Positions 41,972-49,072 of a stretch of 51,966 bases of DNA are shown piece by piece. The stretch's first letter is position 1. Each line of letters begins with the position of its first letter. Under the pieces are notes generated by a model. The model saw only the letters and a program-made list of their open reading frames with translations, did not search any database and was not told the DNA's origin. Source of the stretch: Opitutia bacterium (GTDB taxonomy: Bacteria; Verrucomicrobiota; Verrucomicrobiia; Opitutales; Opitutaceae); the NCBI GenBank assembly GCA_016190985.1, contig JACPPI010000016.1, positions 1 to 51,966 on the forward strand, read 5' to 3'. The translations under genes and the position numbers were made by a program.

Positions 41972-42904
41972 ATGACTTCCCCCATCATCGCGGTCCTGGC
42001 GGGCGGCACCTCGCCGGAACGGGAGGTCTCGCTCGGCTCCGGCAAGGCGGCGGCGCTGGCCATGGCCTATTCGCACCCGACCCAGTTTTTCACCGTGAAC
42101 GCCGACGCCCTGCCGGCGGGGCTCGATCCGGCGCGGCACATTGTGTTCTCCACATTGCACGGCATCTTTGGCGAGGACGGCGGCATGCAGCGGCTCATGG
42201 AGTCGGCCGGCGTGGCCTACGCGGGCTGCGACGCCCGGTCGAGCGACATCACCTTCGACAAGTGGCGCACGCGGCAGTGCGTCTCGGCGCAGGGCGTGCG
42301 GGTGGCGCCGGGCCGGCTGTTCCAGGCCAACGCCAAGCCCGCCGCGGCGGCCCTGCGCACGGAGCTGGGCGAGCAGGTCGTGCTCAAGCCCAACCGGCAG
42401 GGCAGCAGCGTCGGCCTGCAGATCGTGACGAGCCGCGCGGGGCTGGAGGTCGCGATGGCCGGCATCCGGCAGGGCGAATGGATCGCGGAGGAGCGCATCC
42501 TCGGTCGCGAGCTGACCGTCGGATTGCTGCGCGGCCGGGCGATGGGGGTGGTGGAGATTGTGCCGAAATCCGGCGTCTTCGACTACACCAGCAAATATAC
42601 CAAGGGTCTGACCGAGTATTTCGCCCCGGCGCAGATCTCCGAGGAGCTGGCGGCGGCCGCGCGCACCGCCGCGGAGACGGCCTTCGCCGCGTGCGGCTGC
42701 CGCGACTACGCGCGGGCGGATTTCATCCTCTCGCAGGACGGCGAGCTGTATTTGCTGGAAATCAACACGCTGCCCGGCATGAAGGAGACGAGCCTGCTGC
42801 CGATGAGTGCGCGTTGCGTGGGGCTGGATTTTGTCGCGCTGTGCCGCGAGCTGGTGGCCCCCGCCGTGGAACGATTCGCCCTGGCCCGCCCTTTGCGAAA
42901 ATGA
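41972..42904 (+). CDS. ddl: D-alanine--D-alanine ligase
   Basis: 310 residues, ATP-grasp. N-terminal VLAGGTSPEREVSLGSGKA, FSTLHGIFGEDGGMQRLMES (HG(x)GEDG motif), VVLKPNRQGSSVGLQIV, the omega-loop VFDYTSKYTKGLTEYFAPA with the Tyr-Lys pair typical of D-Ala:D-Ala rather than D-Lac ligases, and DFILSQDGELYLLEINTLPGMKETSLLPMSA with metal Glu/Asn. Provides the dipeptide for MurF. ATGA overlap with ftsQ. Confidence 0.95.
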   Translation: MTSPIIAVLAGGTSPEREVSLGSGKAAALAMAYSHPTQFFTVNADALPAGLDPARHIVFSTLHGIFGEDGGMQRLMESAGVAYAGCDARSSDITFDKWRTRQCVSAQGVRVAPGRLFQANAKPAAAALRTELGEQVVLKPNRQGSSVGLQIVTSRAGLEVAMAGIRQGEWIAEERILGRELTVGLLRGRAMGVVEIVPKSGVFDYTSKYTKGLTEYFAPAQISEELAAAARTAAETAFAACGCRDYARADFILSQDGELYLLEINTLPGMKETSLLPMSARCVGLDFVALCRELVAPAVERFALARPLRK

Positions 42905-43875
42905 ACCGCGCCGCCGACAACGCTCCGCTGCCCCCGGGCCGCTCCTGGCGCCACATCCGCCAGGAGGTGACGCCGCTGGCGATGTCGCGGCAGGGCCGCC
43001 GTCGCCGGCTGGCCGTGTGGGTGAAGGCGGGCGTTCTTTCCACTCTCGTGGCGGGCCTGGGCTGGGGAGGCTACGCCGTTGCCCATTCCTGGACCACGGA
43101 CCGCGCGGCGCTGGCCACCGCCGTGCACAGCGAACCGGTGCGCGAGGTCGTGCGGGTCACCGACGGCGTGCTGACCAACGATTGGGTGCTGCACACGCTG
43201 GCCCTGCCCATGTCCGCCAGCCTGATGACGCTGGATCTGCCGGCCTTGCGCGACCGGCTGCTCGCCCACAGCCAGGTGCGCGTCGCCGTGTTGACCCGGA
43301 ATTTCCCCGACACGTTGGTGGTCACTTTGCAGGAGCGCACTCCCGTCGCGCGGGTGCAGGCCGCCGATGGCTCCGGCCACGCGAAGCAGCTGCTGGTGGC
43401 GAAGGACGGCGTCGTCTACGACGGGCTGAACTACGACAAGCAGATGCTCGCCGGCCTGCCCTGGCTCGACGGCATCCGCCTCGTGAAATCCGCCAGCGGC
43501 TACGAGCCGGTCGCCGGCATGACCGATGTGGCCGCGCTCCTCAGCACCGCGCAGTTGGAGGCGCCGCACCTTTACCGCGAGTGGCTCATCGTCTCGCTGG
43601 CGCGGCTGGCCGGGCGCGACGAGATCGTCGTGAAGGCGCAGGAGCTGCCGGAAATCGTCTTCAGCCGCAAACGCGACTTCTTCAAACAGCTCGCCCAGCT
43701 CGACACCGTGATCGACACCACCCGGCGGCTGGAATCCAGCCCCGCGCTCCTGTCGGTGAACCTCGCCCTCGAGGGGCAGGTGCCCGTGCGCTTGCAGGGC
43801 ACGCCCGACGAGCTGGCCGCCGCCCCGGTCTTTTCCCTCCAACCTTCCCGACGGAATCCCAAACGTGATCTCTAG
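42901..43875 (+). CDS. ftsQ: FtsQ-like division protein with POTRA domain
   Basis: 324 residues. Basic cytoplasmic N-terminus (SRQGRRRRLAVWVKAG), one membrane helix (about residues 45-63), then a POTRA domain (MTLDLPALRDRLLAHSQVRV ... LVVTLQERTPVARV) and the FtsQ domain (AKDGVVYDGLNYDKQMLAGLPWLDGIRL). Low overall conservation, but topology and position between ddl and ftsA are standard. It would scaffold FtsL/FtsI. The last 11 bases overlap ftsA. Confidence 0.88.
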   Translation: MNRAADNAPLPPGRSWRHIRQEVTPLAMSRQGRRRRLAVWVKAGVLSTLVAGLGWGGYAVAHSWTTDRAALATAVHSEPVREVVRVTDGVLTNDWVLHTLALPMSASLMTLDLPALRDRLLAHSQVRVAVLTRNFPDTLVVTLQERTPVARVQAADGSGHAKQLLVAKDGVVYDGLNYDKQMLAGLPWLDGIRLVKSASGYEPVAGMTDVAALLSTAQLEAPHLYREWLIVSLARLAGRDEIVVKAQELPEIVFSRKRDFFKQLAQLDTVIDTTRRLESSPALLSVNLALEGQVPVRLQGTPDELAAAPVFSLQPSRRNPKRDL

Positions 43876-45082
43876 CAGCAGCAGAACCGTGGCGGCGGTT
43901 GAAATCGGCACCGGCAAGATCGCCGTGCTCGTGGGTGAGATCACCCGCGGGCGCAGCCTCAACATCATCGGCGTCGGCGTGGCCCCGGCCCGCGGCGTGC
44001 TGAAGGGCGAGGTCGTCGACTACAAGGCCGCCTGCGAGGCGGCCCACCACGCGCTGGAGACGGCCGAGAAGCGCGCCGGCACCCGCATCGGCGAGGTGTG
44101 GCTCGCCCAGACCGGCGGCCACCTCGACGCGTTCTACAACGAGGCGTCGGTCAACGTGAAGTCCGCCGACAACACCGTGACCGCGCTCGACATCGCCTCG
44201 GTCTGCGCGCTCGCCAAGGAGAAGGAGCTGCCCGCCGGCCGCTCGCGCATCCACGAGATCCGCCGGCCCTTCCGGCTCGACGGCCGCGCCGTGCCGGACC
44301 CCGAGCACCTGACCGGCCGCCGGCTGGAGGTCGGTTACTGGATCGTCCACGGCCCCGAGAGCAAGATCAGCGACAACATCCACGTCGTGGGCGGCTACCA
44401 CCTGGAGGTGCGCGAGCTGGTCCTCGCCAGCCTCGCCACCGGCTCGCTGCTGACCAGCGCCGAGGAGCGCGCCCAGGGCGCGCTGGTCATCGACATCGGC
44501 AAGGGCGTGACCGACTACGTGCTTTACCGCGACGGCCACGTGCTCGTCACCGGCACGCTGCCGGTCGCGGGCGACCATCTGACCAACGACCTCAGCATCG
44601 GGTTGCGCATCGCGCCGGCCCAGGCGGAAGTGCTCAAGATGCGCCACGCCCGCGCCACCATGCTGACCCGCGACAAGGCCGACAAGGTCTGGCTCAACGG
44701 CGACGCCTCCTTCGGCGACCGGCAGCTTCCGCGCATGGCCATCGAGGCCGTCGCTTCGGCCCGCATCCTGGAGCTGCTGGAAGTGGTGCGCCAGAAGCTC
44801 GGCCCCGCCTTCGTGCCGGAGCATTGCGGCGCCGGCGTGATCCTCGCGGGCGGCACGGCCAAGCTGCCCGGCATCGAGGAGGCCGCCGCCCGTGTCTTCG
44901 GCCTGCCGGCCCGCTGCGGCGAGCCGCCCGGCTGGGTGAAGGACGAGCTGAAGGACCCGATGTTCAGCACCGTGCTGGGCGTCTTCCAGTTCGGCCTGCG
45001 CACCGCCCACGAGCACGCCGTGCCGGCCCGCCGCAAGACCGGCCTGTTGAGCAACCTCACCAAGATCTTCGCCGCCTCCTGA
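43865..45082 (+). CDS. ftsA: divergent FtsA, actin-like divisome anchor
   Basis: 405 residues from GTG 43865. Actin fold with phosphate-1 loop AAVEIGTGKIAVLVGE (an acidic residue, Glu13, replaces the usual Asp), an SHS2/1C region, phosphate-2 loop ALVIDIGKGVTDYVLY at about residue 210 where the family consensus is DxGGGTTD, and an adenosine motif AGVILAGGTAKLPGIEEAA. The C-terminus RKTGLLSNLTKIFAAS looks like the amphipathic membrane-targeting helix. FtsA tethers FtsZ to the membrane. Lys and Val in the second loop suggest altered ATP handling. Confidence 0.88.
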   Translation: MISSSSRTVAAVEIGTGKIAVLVGEITRGRSLNIIGVGVAPARGVLKGEVVDYKAACEAAHHALETAEKRAGTRIGEVWLAQTGGHLDAFYNEASVNVKSADNTVTALDIASVCALAKEKELPAGRSRIHEIRRPFRLDGRAVPDPEHLTGRRLEVGYWIVHGPESKISDNIHVVGGYHLEVRELVLASLATGSLLTSAEERAQGALVIDIGKGVTDYVLYRDGHVLVTGTLPVAGDHLTNDLSIGLRIAPAQAEVLKMRHARATMLTRDKADKVWLNGDASFGDRQLPRMAIEAVASARILELLEVVRQKLGPAFVPEHCGAGVILAGGTAKLPGIEEAAARVFGLPARCGEPPGWVKDELKDPMFSTVLGVFQFGLRTAHEHAVPARRKTGLLSNLTKIFAAS

Positions 45083-45098
45083 TGCCATGCCGCCTATT

Positions 45099-45170
45099 TG
45101 TCATTCTGAGCGGAGCGAAGAATCCAAGCCGTTCGGTCACCGGGGATTCTTCACTGTGTTCAGAATGACC
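45099..45170. repeat. GTCATTCTGA inverted repeat, copy 1
   Basis: Left arm 45099-45125 starts TGTCATTCTGAGCGGAGCGA and right arm 45144-45170 ends GTTCAGAATGACC; the arms are imperfectly complementary (AAGAATCC / GGATTCTT; TCATTCTGA / TCAGAATGA). A second copy is at 48202-48289. It separates ftsA and ftsZ, which are usually adjacent. MITE-like element seen in diverse bacteria. Confidence 0.75.
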
Positions 45171-45183
45171 GGAACTGAATGCC

Positions 45184-46470
45184 ATGACTGATTCTTCCAA
45201 CGAACTTCCTCTCGAGGCCCTGACCGACCGCGATGTCGGCATCAAGCTCATCGGCGTGGGCGGCGGCGGCTCCAACGCCATCGACCGGCTCAAGATGGAG
45301 AACCTCGACCGCCTCCAGCTCGCGGTCATCAACACCGACCTGAAGGCCCTCGGCACCTCGCCCGTGCAGGACAAGATCCTGATCGGCGCCTCGCTCACCC
45401 GCGGCCTCAGCGCGGGCGGCGACCCCGAGCTGGGCCGCAAGGCCGCCGAGGCCGACGCCGACAAGATCGCCGAGATCGTCAAGGGCACGGACCTCATCTT
45501 TCTCGTCGCCGGGCTCGGCGGCGGCACCGGCTCCGGCGCCACGCCAGTCGTCGCGGAGGTCGCGGCCGAGGCGGGCGCGGTCGTCATCGCCTTTGTCACG
45601 CTGCCGTTCAGCTTCGAGGGCGGCCGCCGCCGCAAGCAGGCCGAGGAGGCCCTCGCCGAGCTGCGCCGCGTGTGCGACGCCGTCATCCCGCTGGCCAACG
45701 ACGTGCTCCTGCAGGAGGGCACGGAGCAGACGAGCGTGCTCGATTCCTTCGCGCGGGCCGACGAGTGGATCGGGCGCGGCGTGAAGTCCATCTGGGCCAT
45801 GCTCTCGCGCACCGGCCTGATCAACGTCGACTTCACCGCGCTGCGCCAGGTGTTCCTCCACCGCGGCGGCAAGACCCTCTTCGGTCTCGGTGTCGGCACC
45901 GGCGAAAATCCCGCGGCGGCCGCGCTCGCCGACCTCAAGCGGTGCCCGCTGCTCCACACCCCGGAATACGCCCGCAAGGCCGACCGCCTGCTCGTCAACA
46001 TCACCGGCGGCGCCGACCTCAGCCTGGCCAAGGTCAACGAGCTGATGTCCGCCCTCACCGAGGAGTTCGGCCGCGAGGCCCACGTCGTCATGGGCGCCGC
46101 GATCGACGAGGCGCTGTCGGGCCGCGTCGAGATCTGCCTCATCGGCACGACCGACCTCGGCAGCCGCAACTTCGCCCGCCGGCCCGCCCCGGCGCCGGTC
46201 CGGAAAACCTCCGAGCGCATCGCCGGCCCGACCGCCACCTCGGTGGCGCCGGAGAGCAGCCAGAACGTGAAGACCACGGTCAGTCCCGCCGCACCGCGCC
46301 CCCCGGCGCCAACCGCGCATGCCCAAAAGCCCACGCAGGAGGAATTCGGCTTCCAGGGCGCGCCGACGGAAAACCGCGGAGCCTTTGAAAAATCCGACCG
46401 CAACCTCTTCGAAGGCCAGGACCTCGACGTGCCGACCTACCTCCGCAAGGGCATCAAGGTCACGGTCTGA
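45184..46470 (+). CDS. ftsZ: cell division GTPase FtsZ
   Basis: 428 residues, tubulin homologue that forms the Z ring. IKLIGVGGGGSNAIDRL (G1 loop), tubulin signature GGGTGSG at residues 112-118, FSFEGGRRRKQAEEALAEL, and the T7 synergy loop LINVDFTALRQVF. Unlike most FtsZ, which read NxDFADV, the loop has Thr-Ala-Leu in place of ADV. A disordered linker (about residues 325-405) precedes the C-terminal peptide LDVPTYLRKG, the FtsA-binding motif (consensus D-[IV]-P-x-[FY]-L), and then IKVTV. The repeat element in front leaves about 14 bases for the ribosome binding site. Confidence 0.95.
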   Translation: MTDSSNELPLEALTDRDVGIKLIGVGGGGSNAIDRLKMENLDRLQLAVINTDLKALGTSPVQDKILIGASLTRGLSAGGDPELGRKAAEADADKIAEIVKGTDLIFLVAGLGGGTGSGATPVVAEVAAEAGAVVIAFVTLPFSFEGGRRRKQAEEALAELRRVCDAVIPLANDVLLQEGTEQTSVLDSFARADEWIGRGVKSIWAMLSRTGLINVDFTALRQVFLHRGGKTLFGLGVGTGENPAAAALADLKRCPLLHTPEYARKADRLLVNITGGADLSLAKVNELMSALTEEFGREAHVVMGAAIDEALSGRVEICLIGTTDLGSRNFARRPAPAPVRKTSERIAGPTATSVAPESSQNVKTTVSPAAPRPPAPTAHAQKPTQEEFGFQGAPTENRGAFEKSDRNLFEGQDLDVPTYLRKGIKVTV

Positions 46471-46477
46471 GCGCGGC

Positions 46478-46520
46478 TTGACAGCCAGATTGTGTGATCC
46501 ATTGTGTGGGCGTGCCCACA
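46478..46520 (+). promoter_or_regulatory. vapBC promoter and operator
   Basis: TTGACA (46478-46483) is a perfect -35 box; a -10 could be ATTGTG at 46501 (17-base spacer), weak. The palindrome TGTGGGC-GT-GCCCACA (46505-46520) overlaps the proposed GTG start codon of the antitoxin, where VapBC autoregulation would be expected. It starts 8 bases after the ftsZ stop. Confidence 0.65.
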
Positions 46521-46712
46521 AACCTCGAGATTGACGACAAGCTGCTGGCCAAGGCCCAGAAGGCCGGTGGCCACAAAACCAAAAAAGCGACGGTCAACGT
46601 GGCTTTGGCTGAATATATCCAGCACCGGCAGCAGCGTGATGTCGCCAAGCTGTTCGGCACGGTTGTTTTCGAGCCGGGCTTTGATTACAAGGCGGAACGG
46701 GCCAGGCGATGA
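46512..46712 (+). CDS. VapB-type antitoxin
   Basis: 66 residues from GTG 46512: VPTNLEIDDKLLAKAQKAGG, then HKTKKATVNVALAEYIQHRQ and a C-terminal toxin-binding tail LFGTVVFEPGFDYKAERARR. The N-terminal strand-helix-helix is the VapB/RHH-like DNA-binding fold (TNLEIDDKLLxxA is highly characteristic of this family). Its TGA overlaps the toxin's ATG. It would neutralise the PIN toxin and repress its own promoter through the palindrome at 46505-46520. Confidence 0.87.
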   Translation: MPTNLEIDDKLLAKAQKAGGHKTKKATVNVALAEYIQHRQQRDVAKLFGTVVFEPGFDYKAERARR

Positions 46713-47119
46713 AGGTGCTGGCGGACACGCCGGTATGGTCGGCGGCATTCCGGCGGTCCGGCGACACCGTCTCCGGGCTGCGGGCGGAACTGGAATGGCT
46801 GGTGGCGCATGGTGCTGTCACCATCATGGGACCGATCCGGCAGGAATTGCTCTCGGGTATCAAGGAGCGCGGGCAGTTTGACCAGGTGCGGACTGCGTTG
46901 CGGCATTTCCCCGATGTGCCGTTGCACACGGAGGATTTTGAGGTGGCAGCAGAATATTACAACCTCTGCCGAAGCAAGGGCGTTCAGGGTTCTATGACCG
47001 ACTACCTGATCTGCGCCGTGGCTGTTCGCGGCGGGATGGAGATTTTCACGACGGACGGGGATTTCCAGCTTTACCGGAAGCATCTGCCGATTGCGCTTTA
47101 CGCCGGCGCCCAAGCCTAG
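46709..47119 (+). CDS. VapC-type PIN-domain ribonuclease toxin
   Basis: 136 residues. PIN-domain acidic residues are intact: D6 (MKVLADTPVWSAAF), E46 (GPIRQELLSG), D98 (GSMTDYLICAVAV) and D116 (IFTTDGDFQ), so it should bind Mg and cut RNA (many VapCs cleave initiator tRNA or the sarcin-ricin loop). Starts by ATGA overlap with the antitoxin. Base composition looks less GC-rich than flanking ftsZ and obgE, consistent with a later insertion. Confidence 0.88.
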   Translation: MKVLADTPVWSAAFRRSGDTVSGLRAELEWLVAHGAVTIMGPIRQELLSGIKERGQFDQVRTALRHFPDVPLHTEDFEVAAEYYNLCRSKGVQGSMTDYLICAVAVRGGMEIFTTDGDFQLYRKHLPIALYAGAQA

Positions 47120-47131
47120 AGTCATATCCCG

Positions 47132-48163
47132 ATGTTCATCGACGAGACCACCATCAAGGCGCGCGCGGGCGACGGCGGCCGCGGCTGCGCCAGCTTCCGG
47201 CGCGAGAAATACGAGCCCTGGGGCGGCCCCAACGGCGGCGACGGCGGCAAGGGCGGCGACGTCATCCTGCGCGGCGACGACGACCAGAACAACCTCGTCG
47301 ACTTCAAGTTCAAGCCGCACTGGAACGGCGAGCGCGGCGAGCACGGGCAGGGCAGCGATTGCAACGGCCGCGAGGGCCGGCCGGCCCTCCTCCGCGTGCC
47401 GCTCGGCACCGTGGTCTACCGGCGCGACACGGGCGAGAAGGTCGTCGAGATACTGGAGGACCACCAGGAGTTCGTGCTGCTCAAGGGCGGCAAGGGCGGC
47501 TTTGGCAACACGCGCTTCAAGTCGTCGGTCACCCGCGCCCCGCGCAAGACCGGCCCGGGCGAGCCGGGCGAAACCGGCGAGTTCCGGCTGGAGCTGAAGA
47601 GCATCGCCGACATCGGCCTCGTCGGCTTCCCCAACGCCGGCAAGTCCTCGCTGACCAACCTCATCACCAACGCGCGGCCGAAGACGGCGCCGTATCCCTT
47701 CACCACGCTGCACCCGCAGATCGGCGTCATCGACTACCCGGAGGACTACGAGCGTCTCGTCCTCGCCGACGTGCCCGGGCTCATCCCGGGAGCCGCGGAA
47801 GGGAAGGGGCTCGGCCACCGTTTCCTCAAGCACATCGAGCGCTGCAAGCTGCTCCTCCTCATCCTCGACCTCGCGGGCACCGACAACCGCGACCCGCGCG
47901 ACGACTACAAGCAGCTCGTCAATGAGCTGGCGCTTTACGACCAGGCCCTGCTGGACAAGCCGCGGCTGGTCGCGGCCAACAAGATGGACGAGCCGGCCGC
48001 GGTCGCGAACCTCGTGAAGTTCAAGAAGCGCTTCCCCAAGGTGGAGCTGGTCCCGATCTCCTGCCTCTCCGAGGAGGGCATTCCCCGGCTCCGGAAGGAG
48101 CTCTTGAAGCGGGTGCGCAAGCTGCGGACCAAAGAAAAGAAATCGCCAAGCCGGTCCCGTTGA
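47132..48163 (+). CDS. obgE: Obg-family GTPase
   Basis: 343 residues. N-terminal Gly-rich Obg fold (FIDETTIKARAGDGGRGCAS, GGPNGGDGGKGGDV), then the G domain: G1 GFPNAGKSSLTNLI (about 165-178), switch II DVPGLIPGAAEGKGLGHRFLKHIERC, G4 NKMDE, and a basic tail. Acts in 50S ribosome assembly and stringent/stress response. It lacks the extra C-terminal OCT domain of some Obg proteins. Twelve bases after vapC. Confidence 0.95.
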   Translation: MFIDETTIKARAGDGGRGCASFRREKYEPWGGPNGGDGGKGGDVILRGDDDQNNLVDFKFKPHWNGERGEHGQGSDCNGREGRPALLRVPLGTVVYRRDTGEKVVEILEDHQEFVLLKGGKGGFGNTRFKSSVTRAPRKTGPGEPGETGEFRLELKSIADIGLVGFPNAGKSSLTNLITNARPKTAPYPFTTLHPQIGVIDYPEDYERLVLADVPGLIPGAAEGKGLGHRFLKHIERCKLLLLILDLAGTDNRDPRDDYKQLVNELALYDQALLDKPRLVAANKMDEPAAVANLVKFKKRFPKVELVPISCLSEEGIPRLRKELLKRVRKLRTKEKKSPSRSR

Positions 48164-48201
48164 GTAAATTGCCCCCTCATATTTCATCCGCTCCCATTTC
48201 C

Positions 48202-48289
48202 TGTCATTCTGAACGAAGTGAAGAATCCATGCTGGCGTTGGTTTTACGGTGCCCGCGGCCGTGGATCCTTCGCTCCGCTCAGGATGACA
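48202..48289. repeat. GTCATTCTGA inverted repeat, copy 2
   Basis: Left arm 48202-48229 begins TGTCATTCTGAACGAAGTGA; right arm 48262-48289 ends CCGCTCAGGATGACA. The arms are imperfectly complementary and similar to the copy between ftsA and ftsZ. The spacer differs completely, as expected of a mobile or recombining stem-loop. Confidence 0.75.
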
Positions 48290-48326
48290 ATCGATGCTTG
48301 AGCGAACACTCTCCCTTTAACTGCCG

Positions 48327-48971
48327 ATGATGACGGAATACCGCCCCCTGCTCATGCGCGCCAACCGGCTGCTCGGTTCGGCGTTGATCGAGCACAACCT
48401 CGTGAAATTCGAGGATCTGGAGGCCGCCAACGAGCGCCTCCTCGAGGTGGCGGCCACCGGCCAGGTGCGGCAAAGCTCCGTGCTCGCCATCCTGGTCAAC
48501 GAGAAGAAGGTCCTGAGCGAGGAGGACGTGCTGCACCACGTGGTGGACGACCACGGCGTCGGCGTGGTCGACCTGCGCGGCTACGACGTGCCGGACGAGG
48601 TGCGCCGGGACACCGACCTCGACGCCTGCTGGGCGACCTGGAGCGTGCCCTTCGACCGCGAGGAGGATTTTCATTTCATCGCCACCGCCTACTACCTGAG
48701 CCCCGCCGTGCGCTCCTATTGGGAAAAGAAGCTCGGCGGCCAGATCATCTGGCAGGCCACCACGATGGAGATCATCGCCGATTTCCTCGACCGGCTGCAT
48801 GCCGAGCGCGGCGAGGGCAGGAAGAGCGGCACGCGCGCGCCGTTCCCCGTCGCCGGTCCCGGCGGCAGCGCCTCCCCCGTGCCCGGCCCGGGCGCCTCGC
48901 GGCCCACGATCAGCGGCAGCGTCGCGCCCTTTCCCGTGCCCGGCGGCAGCAAGTCCCCGAACGCCAACTGA
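48327..48971 (+). CDS. MshEN/GspE-N-terminal-like protein, T4P or T2SS linked
   Basis: 214 residues from ATG 48327 (or 48330). The first 160 residues resemble the N-terminal MshEN/T2SSE domain of PilB/GspE ATPases (LLGSALIEHNLVKFEDLEAA ... VLAILVNEKKVLSEEDVLHH), which can bind c-di-GMP in some members. No ATPase domain follows; instead a Pro/Gly/Ser tail with repeated AxFPVxGPGGS-like units (APFPVAGPGG, APFPVPGGSK) is probably disordered. The next gene is a complete assembly ATPase, so this is likely a partner or regulatory subunit of that machine. Confidence 0.72.
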   Translation: MMTEYRPLLMRANRLLGSALIEHNLVKFEDLEAANERLLEVAATGQVRQSSVLAILVNEKKVLSEEDVLHHVVDDHGVGVVDLRGYDVPDEVRRDTDLDACWATWSVPFDREEDFHFIATAYYLSPAVRSYWEKKLGGQIIWQATTMEIIADFLDRLHAERGEGRKSGTRAPFPVAGPGGSASPVPGPGASRPTISGSVAPFPVPGGSKSPNAN

Positions 48972-49005
48972 GCCTGATCGAGCCCATGTCCAATTTCGCA
49001 AATGT

Positions 49006-49055
49006 TGTAGCGGCGGTCCATGACCGCCGGACGGCGCTCGCAGAGCGCCGCTGCA
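49006..49055. repeat. REPIN-like palindrome doublet 4
   Basis: A 50-base element: outer stem TGTAG/CTGCA (one G-T pair) around hairpin 1 (CGGCGGTC, 49011-49018, with GACCGCCG, 49022-49029) and hairpin 2 (CGGCGCTC with GAGCGCCG, 49032-49050). The two hairpins are also largely complementary, with compensated changes. Same size and design as the doublet at 19701-19750. It lies between the two pilus genes. Confidence 0.75.
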
Positions 49056-49072
49056 GCGCCGCCCCCTGAGCC

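Noticed and set aside
46319-46534. Alternative small plus-strand ORF across the ftsZ end
   Set aside because: Overlaps the conserved FtsZ C-terminal peptide in another frame and the vapBC promoter; no family resemblance.
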